Part shown: positions 1 through 10,317 of the stretch, piece by piece
How the letters are laid out: the number at the start of each line of letters is the position of its first letter
Position numbering within the stretch: position 1 is the stretch's first letter
The notes under the pieces: generated by a model
What the model saw: the letters and a program-made list of their open reading frames with translations, nothing else
What the model was told of the DNA's origin: nothing
Databases searched by the model: none
Translations under genes and position numbers: made by a program
Assembly (NCBI GenBank): GCA_017607445.1
Contig: JAEVHH010000006.1
Span: 2,232,001-2,296,000 of the forward strand
Length of the DNA stretch: 64,000 bases
Source: Histoplasma ohiense
Lineage: Eukaryota; Ascomycota; Eurotiomycetes; Onygenales; Ajellomycetaceae
Direction: 5' to 3'

Positions 1-660
1 ATAAAAATAACATCATCTGAAGCAATGATCAGCTGATCAACTGAACTTCATATAGACATGAAACCTCCAAACACAGATGCATCAAAATTGATGATAGAAC
101 AAGTGAAATGAATGAAGTAAGTGAAGAACAAAACCTGAGAATGTCTGAAAGCTGTCAAAGCAGCTGAGAAAAAGTATTACAATCAGTGTCATATATCAAA
201 AAGCTTTAAGATAGAGAACTGAGTAATGCTGTGTGTGAAAAATATATCCACCTTGCAACTCTCACTCAAACTAGATCATCAATTTTTGAGTCTCTTTCAA
301 ATAATTGATATTCACAGTACACAGATGTATAAACTGAAACTTATACTGCAATATAAAGAAATTCATTCTGTATTTCATGTTTCTCTTCTCAAATCATATC
401 ACATATACAACAGACAAATCCTGCAAGCAGAACTGATAATTATAGATATGTAAGAGAAATGAGAAGTTGAAGCTATATTAGACAAGCATCAGTACTGCAG
501 TCAAACACAATATCTTGTCAAATGAAAAGATTGTACAGATATAGATAATTCTTGAAAATCTGAGAAAAACTTGATAAACAGTCAGAAGTACTTGAAACAG
601 TTTAATAAAATCTATCAGAAGTCAGTCAGTAAATGAAAATGAAGAAAACAATGATAACTG
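1..660 (+). mobile_element. Relic of a Ty3/gypsy chromovirus: integrase C-terminal part and chromodomain
   Basis: The plus strand at 226-453 reads as the end of a gypsy integrase. It has the KLDHQFLSLFQI stretch and the IHSVFHVSLLKSYH ending that is standard in this family (normally IHxVFHVSLLxPY). Directly downstream, about 455-640, the same frame reads as a chromodomain, including DKHQYCSQTQYLVK followed by KDCTDIDNS. The frame is broken by stop codons, and three of them (in the EEWEVE, LVKWKG and NSWE-type positions) lie where the family has tryptophan. This means TGG became TGA. No terminal repeat was recognised, and the 5' part of the element lies outside the window. This is dead DNA, not a working gene. 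Identification rests on recognising the family pattern; breakpoints are approximate. Confidence 0.8.
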
Positions 661-1821
661 CTGAATATATTTATTCCACTCAGAGATTAAAAAACAGATC
701 TGTCTCAGCTTGATCAGTGTCATTCAAAAAATTGTCATCAAGACAAATCTGCTTATTATCTCAGATTTTCTCAACTGACAAAGCACAATGTTTCAACAAT
801 GACTTGAGAGCTGCAATCAGTGATGTAATCATCAGAATCTTATCAATCATCATTTCAGTTAGAGTTTCAGAAGAACTGTTTTGTTGAATCTTCTGAATCT
901 TCACAGCAAAGAATTTAATCACTGCAGTCACAGCACTCTACAAAATGTTAATATTTGAAATGTTCATATCAGCAACAATTAGATTCTCAGCAGTGTTGAT
1001 AACTATCTGAGTCAATTCAACAGCATTCACTGACATCTAATAGAAAGTTAATATTATATACTGTAAAAACATCTGTTTTGAATAATAACTTACTGAATCA
1101 CAGATGTGCTTTGTCACTGAGCAGTGCTTGCATTTTTTATATCAACTCTCAACAGACTCACAATGATGATGAGAGAATGTTATCAAATGTTGAATACAAT
1201 GACAGTAATATACTGCTGTGTTTCTTTCTAATATTTCAATGAAATCATTCACTTTCTCATCTTCATCTATATTATCAGTCAACTCAAATAATGTATCAAG
1301 ATCTTGACTCAGTGAGAATGACACTGATGTAATAGCAGAATGTGAAAACATATTTTCTGAAATACTGCTATAATCAAATGTCATATTCTGCTGTGACAAT
1401 AGATCATCAGAGTTTATATAAAATTCTAAAATCTCATCTACATCTTTGTAGATCTACACATCAAATACAAACCTCACAACAACAGTTTGATATATGACAA
1501 ATCTCTCATCTAAAACTTCATCAGAGAGTAGTATTTTGTGAAATTCATTAATCAAAGATTGATCAGTTTTATAAAAGCACTCAGATATCTATAATCTGTT
1601 AGTACTCTTAACAATCTCAGTTTAAGAAAACTTACAGCAGCACAACTTCTATTTGATATATAGTAGATATGACAGTGTATTCATTCATTGTTTACAAAGC
1701 AAGAATATACTGAAGAGTTCTGCAATCTCTTCAGACAATTCAAGCAAATGCTCTCAATGACAGACAGTATATCACTTTTTATAGACTCTGAATCAGTAAT
1801 AGAAACAGCTGATTCTGACAT
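600..1821 (-). pseudogene. Decayed intron-bearing gene with two Cys-rich modules, repeat-derived
   Basis: On the minus strand an ATG at 1821-1819 opens MSESAVSITDSES, followed by a Cys-rich stretch (CLNCLKRLQNSSVYSCF, then HCHIYYISNRSC). A good intron follows (GTAAGT donor, ACTAAC branch, ATAG acceptor), then more coding-like sequence. An uninterrupted stretch at 1399-1142 ends with a second module: YYCHC, HHCESVES, then KKCKHC and HIC. Both modules look like zinc-binding knuckles. Stop codons interrupt the frame outside 1142-1399. The sequence shares the CpG-free composition of the neighbouring gypsy relic, so it was probably a repeated gene hit by the same mutation process. I do not recognise the family. 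It could be part of a transposon or of an amplified host gene. The 3' limit is uncertain. Confidence 0.4.
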
Positions 1822-2900
1822 TCTATCATAATTTTAATTAGTATCAAAATCTTATTCAAAAAAGAAGAAGAAGTAAAAGCAATAAAAAAGAAAAACAGAT
1901 ATTGAAGATTGAAATCAATATTACAATATTGATCAAAAAGATTGCAACAATACAAAACTCAATCCAAAATGAAAAACACAATCACACAATCAAAACTTCA
2001 AATTTCACAATAAAAATCATATAAAAAGATACAGTGTACTTTATTTGATAAATTAATGTATTCTTTTTTAATAAAAAATTGTTAGTGATGATGTTGATAA
2101 TGATTTTCAATGAAGTGTGATTTTTGATGTAGAAGTCAAAGAAAAGAGATTCAGAAGTTGTATCTAAATCATAATTAAACTGCAATGATATTGAAGATGA
2201 AAAAATGTTCTTCTGAAACAACAACATTTCAGAATTAATCTCAACAATTAATTCAGCTCAATTCTGTGAACTCTATACAATATTAATCACACAGTACATA
2301 TTACAAACTTTGTATGTTGCAGTAAGAAGCTCTGAAAACCAGGTCTTTGAAAAAGAGAGATAATTATAATAGATGCAACAGAGATATCTATATTAGAAAA
2401 TAGCTATATGATGATAGAAGAACACAGAACACATCAGAATTAATGAGAAGAGATATAGTGCACAGTATTATAGACAGCTGTAGAGTGTGATGATCATCTA
2501 TATAATGCTTGCTGATATCTGTAGATATTAGAAGATCAGTGATTAGCTTTGAATAATAGAGATTGCTATCTTCTTAACATTCTATATATGTACTTCACAC
2601 TACTCTCATAATTATACCTACAACCATCTCTTACAGAATCAGAGAAAAGAGTCATTGAGATTTGTGATCAAAGACAGTTGCATTGGCAACTCTTGATCAA
2701 AACAGATGTTTGTTCAAGAATCTGAATCATTGTGACTCTGAAATACAAACAAGAAAGAATTTGATTTGCTGGCTTTTACTCTGTTCAAAAGTTCTGCAGC
2801 TCCTGCTGTTTCAAGAAGCTGTAGTGTATTGCATATGCATGAGATGACCTGTTCATCAGTCATGTCTACTATGTCAGAGGTGGATGACTCACTTCTGGAT
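1822..2900. other. AT-rich, CpG-free repeat-derived DNA without a recognisable gene
   Basis: This stretch continues the extreme composition of the first 1.8 kb. There is no CpG, and GG dinucleotides first appear at about 2342. The longest open frame is minus strand 2227-1982, which is low-complexity and rich in Ile, Phe and Asn, and resembles nothing I know. CpG reappears at about 2910, which marks the edge of the mutated block. Confidence 0.6.
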
Positions 2901-3461
2901 GTGTTGCTACCATGTCGGATTTCTCCGCATTTTCTCTATCCTATACAATGCACATAAGTGATGTGACCTGCAATGAAAAATTGCAACTCACCTGAAATGT
3001 AATCAATTTGAGCACGAGGTAGATGAAAGATTTTGTTGGCTATAAATTACAATGATTTCGAAACCATCACTAAGCTCTTTTTGAAACGTAAATAGTTTAA
3101 GCTTTATTGGCTGTGTCATGATGCAGCCGCCGAATATACATGTACAATCGATCCACTTATAATTCGAACTACTCATAAGTAAACGCCTCGAGCTCGCTCT
3201 TTTCGAAACGGGCATGCTAGCGTGCTTCGAAGGTTTTGAAATTTGTCATTGGCACAAAAGCCTCGCGAATTTAAATCATAATCAGACAGAGAAGAAATCA
3301 CTGGCAGGGACAGTGCTTGAATATGTCAATCTCTGCCTCTCACAATGAGATATTTCTCCCACATTCTATCATAGTAATAAAAAATGGATTTAGTTGCCAC
3401 TACGTCATCGTTTCAGTAGCCTAGCGTGAGCTCCTATGACGTCACTTTCGTGGGATGATTG
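2901..3461. other. Intergenic, transition from mutated to normal DNA
   Basis: CpG dinucleotides return here and base composition moves towards that of the rest of the window. Only short chance frames are present. No gene or repeat was recognised. Confidence 0.5.
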
Positions 3462-3804
3462 TACAGGGTACAGAGCATAGTTTAGCCCAGAATTTATCCT
3501 TATCTTGCCATACCCCAACCACTAGGGTAAATCATGGACCCGTTTGGTCCCATTTTATAGAAATGGGACCAGGACTGATAATTTATAACTAAAACATGAT
3601 CTGGGACTAGAATTATAATATAAATCATGTAAAGTGAAAATGGGACTGAGGAAAAATTTGGTCCTGGTCCCATGCATGGTCACACGGCCAATAAAATTAT
3701 AATTCTAGTCCCAGATCATGTTTTAGTTATAAATTATCAGTCCTGGTCCCATTTGATCCCATTTCTATAAAATGGGACCAAACGGGTCCATGATTTACCC
3801 TGTA
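3462..3804. mobile_element. Foldback / MITE-like element with long inverted arms
   Basis: Two arms, 3524-3619 and 3696-3801, are reverse complements over about 96 bp. The only clear difference is a roughly 10-bp insertion in the right arm (the repeated phrase ATTTGATCCC). Arm ends read AGGGTAAATCATGG and CCATGATTTACCCT. A further short match, TACAGGGTA at 3462-3470 and TACCCTGTA at 3796-3804, may be the true outer ends. The spacer of about 76 bp carries no ORF. No target-site duplication could be fixed. The near identity of the arms suggests recent insertion or arm-to-arm conversion. The element is non-autonomous; the transposase class is unknown. Confidence 0.75.
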
Positions 3805-3899
3805 TAGATTAGCAGTGGTAGGTAGAGGTAATATCTCCACCAATCATATCATCAGATTGATATCTAGATATGTATTATATAATCATCAGAACAGAATCA

Positions 3900-4125
3900 A
3901 ACCTCAGTCAAAATCATAGTCAGTCCCAGATCATGTTCGTATTTTTGATAGTCAGTCACTTTACATGAAATATCAAGATTTATTAGTCCCATTTCACTCA
4001 TGTTCTAATAATTCTAGTCACTTTACACTCTCATTCTGATCCTGGTCCCACTGGAAATTACATCAAGATATGGACTAGAATCAAATCAAATCAAATCAAA
4101 TGTGTAATTCATGGTCCCAGCGGCC
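3900..4125. repeat. Diverged relative of the foldback element
   Basis: This stretch repeats several phrases of the neighbouring foldback element in decayed form: GTCCCAGATCATG at about 3924, TTCTAGTCACTTTACA near 4010, and CCTGGTCCCA near 4042. It also holds four tandem copies of TCAAA (4081-4100). The matches are scattered, so an older, degenerate copy or a nested insertion of the same family is the simplest reading. Confidence 0.5.
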
Positions 4126-4511
4126 ACTCTAGATGTTCTCTTCAAGAATTAAAGACAAGATTTTTAGCAAAAATTTAAAAACTAATTGTATTTATTTTAT
4201 TTCTTTAGTTGAATCTGTTATCTGTAAAGTCAAAATCAAAAGAAGAAATTAACAAGGATGGCACCTAAGGACCCATGAATCTCTCTCACCCTATAAGTCA
4301 CATGACTATGCCTTCCAGCTTCGCATGACAAACCAACTCTCATCTCAGCTGAGACAGGCAGAAACCACAGGAAACACTCCCGGAGACGATTTTCGGCCTT
4401 GCCCACACTTGTGCTCGTCAACTTCCTTCTCTGCCTGGGGACATTAGTCAATCCCCTCCTGTTGCCAATGTCTTCCAGATAGCAGTCATTCCAACCCTAT
4501 TCTCCTGGAAT

Positions 4512-5513
4512 ATGGCACACCGACCGACGTCAAGATTATTTCTTTTTATTGGCCTTGCGCTGTTCTTCGTCCTTACCCTCACATTCCTCCGCCAAAACTC
4601 TCCATTAAGTCCCGAAGCCCGTGCGCCGGGCCATGTTGACAGGACGATTCCCAATGTTGAGATCTCGGATAAAATGTTGCACGGGGCGGTGGTGACTTCG
4701 AAAATGGGCAATGAGACTGCGAAGTAAGGGATAAATATCGACGCTTTGGGGCCTCGGCGATATCCTTCTATGTTGAGTGAGCTAACAAAAGGGGATGTTT
4801 ACAGAGCGGAACTTGGAAGATCAGCCTGGAGAGTGCTGCATACCATGATGGCGCAGTTTCCGGATAAACCCTCAGCAGAGCAACAAGAAACGCTACGGTC
4901 ATTCATTTACCTATTCTCAAGATTGTATCCTTGGTGTGTTCTTTGTCTCTTGCTGAATCTTATGTAACGAACGAGGTCTATTTAGAAATATTCATGACCA
5001 TGGTCCGCTAATCAATTCTCTCTTCCTCCTGTTTCAACCATAGTGGTGAATGCGCTTCCCATTTCCAGGCGCATTTGACGAAGTTTCCCCCGCAAGTGTC
5101 ATCGCGCTCCGCAGCCGCTGCGTGGGCATGCCATGTTCATAACGAAGTGAACAAAATGCTTCATAAGGATATCTTCGACTGTAGCAAGATTGGTGATTTC
5201 TACGACTGTGGCTGCGCGCACGACGAGGGTGATAGCGAAGGGAACAAGGGCGAAGATGGTGGACAGAATAGCGTCACGAATCCTGTGAAAAATGCTAATG
5301 ACCCCCTCTCAGGCAAGGCGGAGATGAGTGGAGGCGCAGTGAAGAAAACGCCGGATGGGAGGCAGATTAATGCTCAATCGTTTCTTCCCGTGGAAATCCA
5401 CCCCGAACCGTAAGTCTCTCTGTACTTTCAACCTAAAGTCTTAACTGCGATACATCTTTCATTCATAACCATTGGTTATATTGACAACGCATTTTAGGGC
5501 AACAAATGGTTAA
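4512..5513 (+). CDS. ERV2: ERV2-type FAD-dependent sulfhydryl oxidase of the endoplasmic reticulum
   Basis: Erv1/ALR-family oxidase that forms disulfides in the secretory pathway and passes electrons to oxygen through FAD. Exons are 4512-4723, 4805-4933, 5044-5409 and probably 5498-5513, giving 240 residues. Residues about 9-26 form a hydrophobic signal anchor. The RSAWRVLHTMMAQFPDKPS region matches the first helices of the fold. Splicing of exons 2 and 3 creates the active-site CGEC (residues 114-117). The WACHVHNEVN segment is the FAD-binding CxxHNxxN motif, and YDCGC (169-171) supplies the shuttle cysteine pair as in yeast Erv2. Without the last intron the frame ends at 5413. I prefer the short fourth exon because a GTAAGT donor sits exactly at that stop and an ATTTTAG acceptor follows. 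The hydrophilic tail from about 172 is longer than in yeast. Confidence 0.9.
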
Positions 5514-7874
5514 CGGTATATTCGGCTTCAAGCGACTGAAATTTTATTGAATCTCTTGGGCAGCAGACCCAAAAACCGTGATGTAATTTTACTTGTTATA
5601 TACGTGCAATGGCGTTCGGGTTTTGATATCCATGTTTTTAACCATTGCTTATTCCTTCTCAAGCATGAAGCATTATGATTTTTACATAAATAGTCAAACA
5701 GGCATCATTTAACAAGACAATACCAGCAAACAAAGGCAAGACGGGCGCACATTCTCCCTCTCGGGTCCGTTTAGCATAGCGAGAAAGAAAGGCACAGTGA
5801 GAACAAGGACGAGAGAAGGATTTCCATTATCGATTGTAATGGTGTAACCGAACTGCGTGAAGGGATTTTAAGTTTGATACCAGACCAAAATACAAAGTGA
5901 TGATTATTCCGTCAATAACTCGGGCAACGCCCGAAGCTAATTTTAAGACAGCATCTCTTGCTCTCTACACCCGAGACCCGATCGAGGACGGCCGCTGACG
6001 ATTTTTACCTCACTCCGGAGGATCCTAGCGGAACTAGCTTCCTGGAAGCGGACACCTCAGAACACGCAATTCTGAAGTGTTATGTGTCTCGATGCGTTCG
6101 CAACTCGCACGCTCTATTTCATCGAGGAAACCTCCACGCCGCATGATGTGCGCCTGGTAGATGACCACGGCATCGAAGGACGCTGAAGTTGAGGATGAAC
6201 ATGTGGAAGGCCGTCAGGGTGTGAGAAGAGCTGGTGTGCAGCCGAGGGGAGGGAGGCATAGGAACAGCACCCAGCGACGCATCAACCAGCAGCGACACGT
6301 AGGGGAGTTTGTCGATTTTTCCATGTACAGGGATAGGATTGTTGAGGCTAATTGGGTGGGCATTGTTCAATGGCCCAGTAGTCGACAGGGTCCAGGTGTC
6401 GCGGTTGGCGGCTCGAGGCTGCCGCCATATCTCATGAATGTCAACATCGACGACAACAAGTCCTTTTTTTCAACATATTATGCCTGTTGGGATTATCCTT
6501 CGCTTCTCTGAAGACAACATCTTTCCGATGAGGATCTACGAGGCGCCGCCGGCCGCATGAGCATGACCTAGCTCTGTCACGTCTTGCTGCTTTTTCCGGT
6601 ATCACGGGCATGTAACACACGTATATGATTGGAAGGAGTCAGCAATTAAATGCAGACGGTTGGCGGAGAACCAGATCAAGTTTGATGGGATGTATTGGGT
6701 ACAGTGGACAGAGTAGTAGTATAGGCATGACAAGATTTTTAGGAGGCTACCGCTTGTTGTTGGTGTCGGGCTCGTTCCCTGTATGACCTCACTCGAGGCC
6801 GAAGGAATGGATTGCCTCCTATTCGAGGGTTCTCTGGACATCATGGCAGAGAGATATGAAAAGAGATGGGAGGAGGGTGGTTCCATGAGGTGGAAGTTCC
6901 CTGTGGACGGGTCTACATTTGAGTCATCCTGGTGTAACCCTAATTTTGTCGAAGAAGAGTCTCAGTCTCTATATAAATTTTCTACAACCAACAAGTTTGC
7001 TGGCTAGGCCATAAGACATTTCCATTCCAAACAGAGAGACAGAACTTTGGGACTCCGTCTGTCGTTCTGGTTTTCCAGCCGGCTCATGGGCGTATAGAAA
7101 CCACCGATTACAGATTGCCTACTGCCTGCGTTCCTGTCACAATGATTGATATAAGTAATATGCAGCTCTCGTCGTAATAAATATACTACAAGGAAGCGGA
7201 TATAATACTGCGCAGTGAGCAGAGCGAGTGTGTCTTGCTTGTCCTGCGCCTATAGAAGTATCGAGTAGTTGAAGATTCACAAAATCAACTTCTGTAGTCT
7301 CTATAGAAGCCATTGGGATTTCGCAGCAACTCGATCCACAAACCCGACAGGTTGAAGCAAACCGCGCTTGGCCTGCACATAAGCATCGCCGTCTGCTTGG
7401 CGTGATTCTGCATCCCGGTCGTGGCATTCGTAGTGCGTTGGCGGCGGCCCCAGCGAGCGAAGATCCAAGAGCCCCCGCTGTCGACGAAGTATTCGGCTCC
7501 GGGCGCCTAGAAGACTGACCCGCCTTCCCGTCGCCTGTTGTTTTCAGTTCCACCGTAGGAGTGGTGGCGATGTTGCAAGAATTCGTGGAAGCTTTGGAGC
7601 CAAGCACCACCGTCTCCACCGTCTCCACCGTCTCCACCGTCTCCAGCCGATCACGCCGGGACTAAGCCGAACCTTGGAAGTTGACCGCAATCCCCACGGT
7701 GTTCTGGCCTTGTTCGTCTACGGGGAAGGGAGGTTTTAGCGCTTCCGCCCCCGTCCCCACCGCAGGGGATGGCTCGCAGCCGAAACAATATATCCTTGCC
7801 CGCCCAGAGACAAATGAGGCCACATCACAATCGAAGCTGGGAAGCCCAAGCGCGATTATTATTATTCCGTCGTC
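5514..7874. other. Intergenic, no gene recognised
   Basis: This 2.4-kb stretch has only moderate open frames: plus 6161-6511 and 6783-7007, minus 6370-6119 and 7637-7137. None has a familiar motif. The frames at 6119-7007 could be fragments of a decayed gene, since base composition is gene-like, but the strand cannot be decided. A short tandem array of CCACCGTCT lies at about 7609-7640. Confidence 0.4.
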
Positions 7875-9042
7875 ATGAGTCACAGAAACCCTGAAGCTGC
7901 TGCAGACCCTGCTGCAGCCGCCACCCCCCTGCCCGAGCTGCCCGTTATCGACGTGGATGATGATGATGCTGCAGATTCCACCTTTGGAGACGAGTCTGAC
8001 GCCTCTGCTTACAGCGCCTCAGTCACCTCCTCAATTCTAAATTACGAGTATGCCAACGGCCGCAGGTACACTGGCTTTAAAAAGGGGGAATATCTTCTCC
8101 CCAACGACGAAGCCGAGCAAGACCGTCTAGACCTTGTCCATCACATCTTTCTTCTACTGCTCGACGGGAAACTCGTTCTCGCGCCCATCGGTCCCAATCC
8201 CCAACGGGCACTGGATCTGGGGACTGGCACTGGCCTCTGGGCTCTGGATTTCGGAGATGAATTCCCTTCCTCCCAGGCCATAGGGGTCGACCTGAGCCCG
8301 ATCCAGCCGACTTGGGTGTCTCCCAATGTTAAATTTTACGTCGACGACATCGAGACCGAATGGGGGTACAGCCGTGAGGAAGCTTTCGATATCATCCACG
8401 CACGCCAGATTGGTGGGAGTATTGGGGATTGGGGCAAGTTGCTATCGCAGTGCATGGAACACTTGAAACCAGGAGGCTGGCTGGAAATTCAGGAGCCCGA
8501 GGCGTGGATGTCGTCTGACGACGATACCATGGCCAGAGCCACTGCCTCCTCCGAGATCCAGATTCTCTGCAATGCTGCGGCGAAGAAGTTCGGGAAAGAA
8601 ATCAACATGGCACATAAGTTCAAGCAAATGCTTATCGACGCGGGATTCGAGGATGTGCGGGAGGAAATCTTCAAGGTATGTTTCGTCGATTCTAGGATTT
8701 CCGACTTCCAATTTGCTTCCTGATTACATCTTCCACTGCCCTTCTCTCACCCTTCCCTCTAAGCATAGTTACCCTTATCACTCCACTTACATCGTCTCTA
8801 ATGTGTAGGTTCCAATCGGGCCTTGGCCCAAAGACCCGAAACTCAAAGAACTCGGACGCTATTTCCTTGAAAATGTTCTTCTGGGTGTTGAAGCGTACGC
8901 TTATGGCTTCATTGGCAAAATCCTCGGATGGAGCCAGGCCGAGTGCCAGGTCCTCTGCGCGAAAGTCAAGGCGGAGTTTCGCGACCGGAGAAACCACATG
9001 TATATCAAAACCTACATTGTCTATGGGAAGAAGCCCGGCTAA
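7875..9042 (+). CDS. LaeA-like SAM-dependent methyltransferase
   Basis: Class I methyltransferase of the large fungal family that includes LaeA and many secondary-metabolism enzymes; the substrate is unknown. Two exons, 7875-8675 and 8809-9042, join in frame (IFK then VPIGPWPKD) to give 344 residues. Residues 1-45 are acidic and Ala/Pro-rich. A family-typical segment, YEYANGRRY, precedes the core. Motif I is LDLGTGTG (113-120). The acidic loop GVDLSPIQP (137-145) binds the ribose, VDDIE follows, and LKPGGWLEIQE (197-207) is the post-motif strand. The C-terminal segment holds the family signature GPWPKDPKLKELG. The start is the first ATG of the frame. The neighbourhood, with an orphan ORF and a dead transporter just downstream, could be the remains of a metabolite locus. 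That link is inference. Confidence 0.9.
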
Positions 9043-9551
9043 GTGCCGACATTACTTGGAGAAGGCTTTTTCTTGATTTATACCTCATTCGCATTTTGCG
9101 TCTATGCTTTATACCTTGTTGTTTATTTTTCTTATCATGATGACGAAACCATTCTCGGACATTACCCACCTCCTCTTGATATCAGCGCGCTATGAACTAG
9201 CACTATTTTCCTGTCATCGAGTGTTTCATTTCGTTTAACGGCTCGGAGGCATTCAGCATCTTTATCTCTCTTAATATTCCTAACCCTCATGCATACGTAT
9301 CTATTCATATATAATCGGTTTCTAGGCATAAACTGCAAGTGGTTCTCTCTCTCTCCCTACCGAGTGACTCACGGTTTATATTTTGGTTATTTCGCTCCTT
9401 TTGGCTCCTCACTCCCGCGACATAGCTATGTACTGGCAAAGCAGCATACTTGAATGGTAGAATTCGCTCTCCGCCATGTTGCGCGTCACAACCTCCCGTG
9501 GTCAAGAGGACACCTACCACTATCAGATGTACTGGACTAGGAAAAGATATC
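9043..9551. other. Intergenic, 3' end of the methyltransferase and promoter of the next ORF
   Basis: No coding potential was recognised. A CT-rich tract at about 9341-9358 could belong to a promoter or a transcript leader. Confidence 0.4.
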
Positions 9552-10205
9552 ATGGCTATTTCACTGGGAAGTGCGGCTAAACAAATCTACACTCTCCTTC
9601 TTCTCCTCCTCGCAGCAGACCCTCAATTGCCAGGGCCTCAATCTCGCAATGTTAGAACAGTCCCCAACCACCGTGAGAATGGCAATTGTTTCCTTGCACT
9701 GGAGGAAATATTTGCATTAGTCGCCATGAAATTACTTTACCAGAGAGCAGGAGAGCGGGATGTGAGCGCAATGAGACCTCACATACCTCACATTGCTAAA
9801 TATGTGCTTACCAGCTGCTTCAAGAACTTCAACTGGACCATGGTTATGTAAGTTAATTGATTTGTAGAAATAACTATCCAATCCCCTTGCTAACTAGCCA
9901 ACAGTCGAAAATACAAACGCTCAGTGATGATGCTCACATGGGCAGGGCTCTTGCTCAGCTTCTTCCCTCGAGACTATGCGATGAAGGCCGGTCATTCAAG
10001 TCAAGTCTTCGGAGCGTTCCGACAAGCGGCCATGGCTCTGGCTGAGAAGTGGGCGAATGAGCTCCCGCACAAACCCCCTGTCCAGGCTCCCATCACAGCT
10101 TTTGCTGCAAAACATAGGATGCCGTATCCAAAAGTCGCCGGGATATCCACTCGAATGCGAGTGTTACCGGATCGTCTGCTGTCTGCGTTGGGCAAAGCTA
10201 TTTAA
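9552..10205 (+). CDS. Hypothetical spliced ORF of unknown function
   Basis: An ATG at 9552 opens a 99-residue frame that joins a second frame across a textbook intron, 9848-9904 (GTAAGT donor, GCTAAC branch, CAACAG acceptor). The result is a 198-residue protein ending at a TAA at 10203-10205. The N-terminus has a Leu run (residues about 12-20) but is a weak signal sequence. The second exon contains MMLTWAGLLLSFFPRDYAMK. I recognise no family. It might be a truncated remnant, since the next gene is clearly dead. Start choice is uncertain because the frame is open upstream to about 9450. The intron is the best evidence that this was transcribed. Confidence 0.35.
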
Positions 10206-10317
10206 ACCACAAAGCTTTGCCTTTATAGCTTCACCAAGATACTCCCAATCGCGAGCTGTTACCTATTCTCGAGTTTTGTTCGAGAGGGCGAACAGCCACC
10301 AGCTCGACCTGTGAATC

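Noticed and set aside
6119..7007. Opposing open frames that might be a gene
   Set aside because: No motif, no convincing splice pairs, and the strand cannot be decided; left as intergenic.
7137..7637. Minus-strand frame of 166 residues
   Set aside because: Begins in a triplet-repeat array (METVETVET) and shows no family features; overlapping frames are also open.
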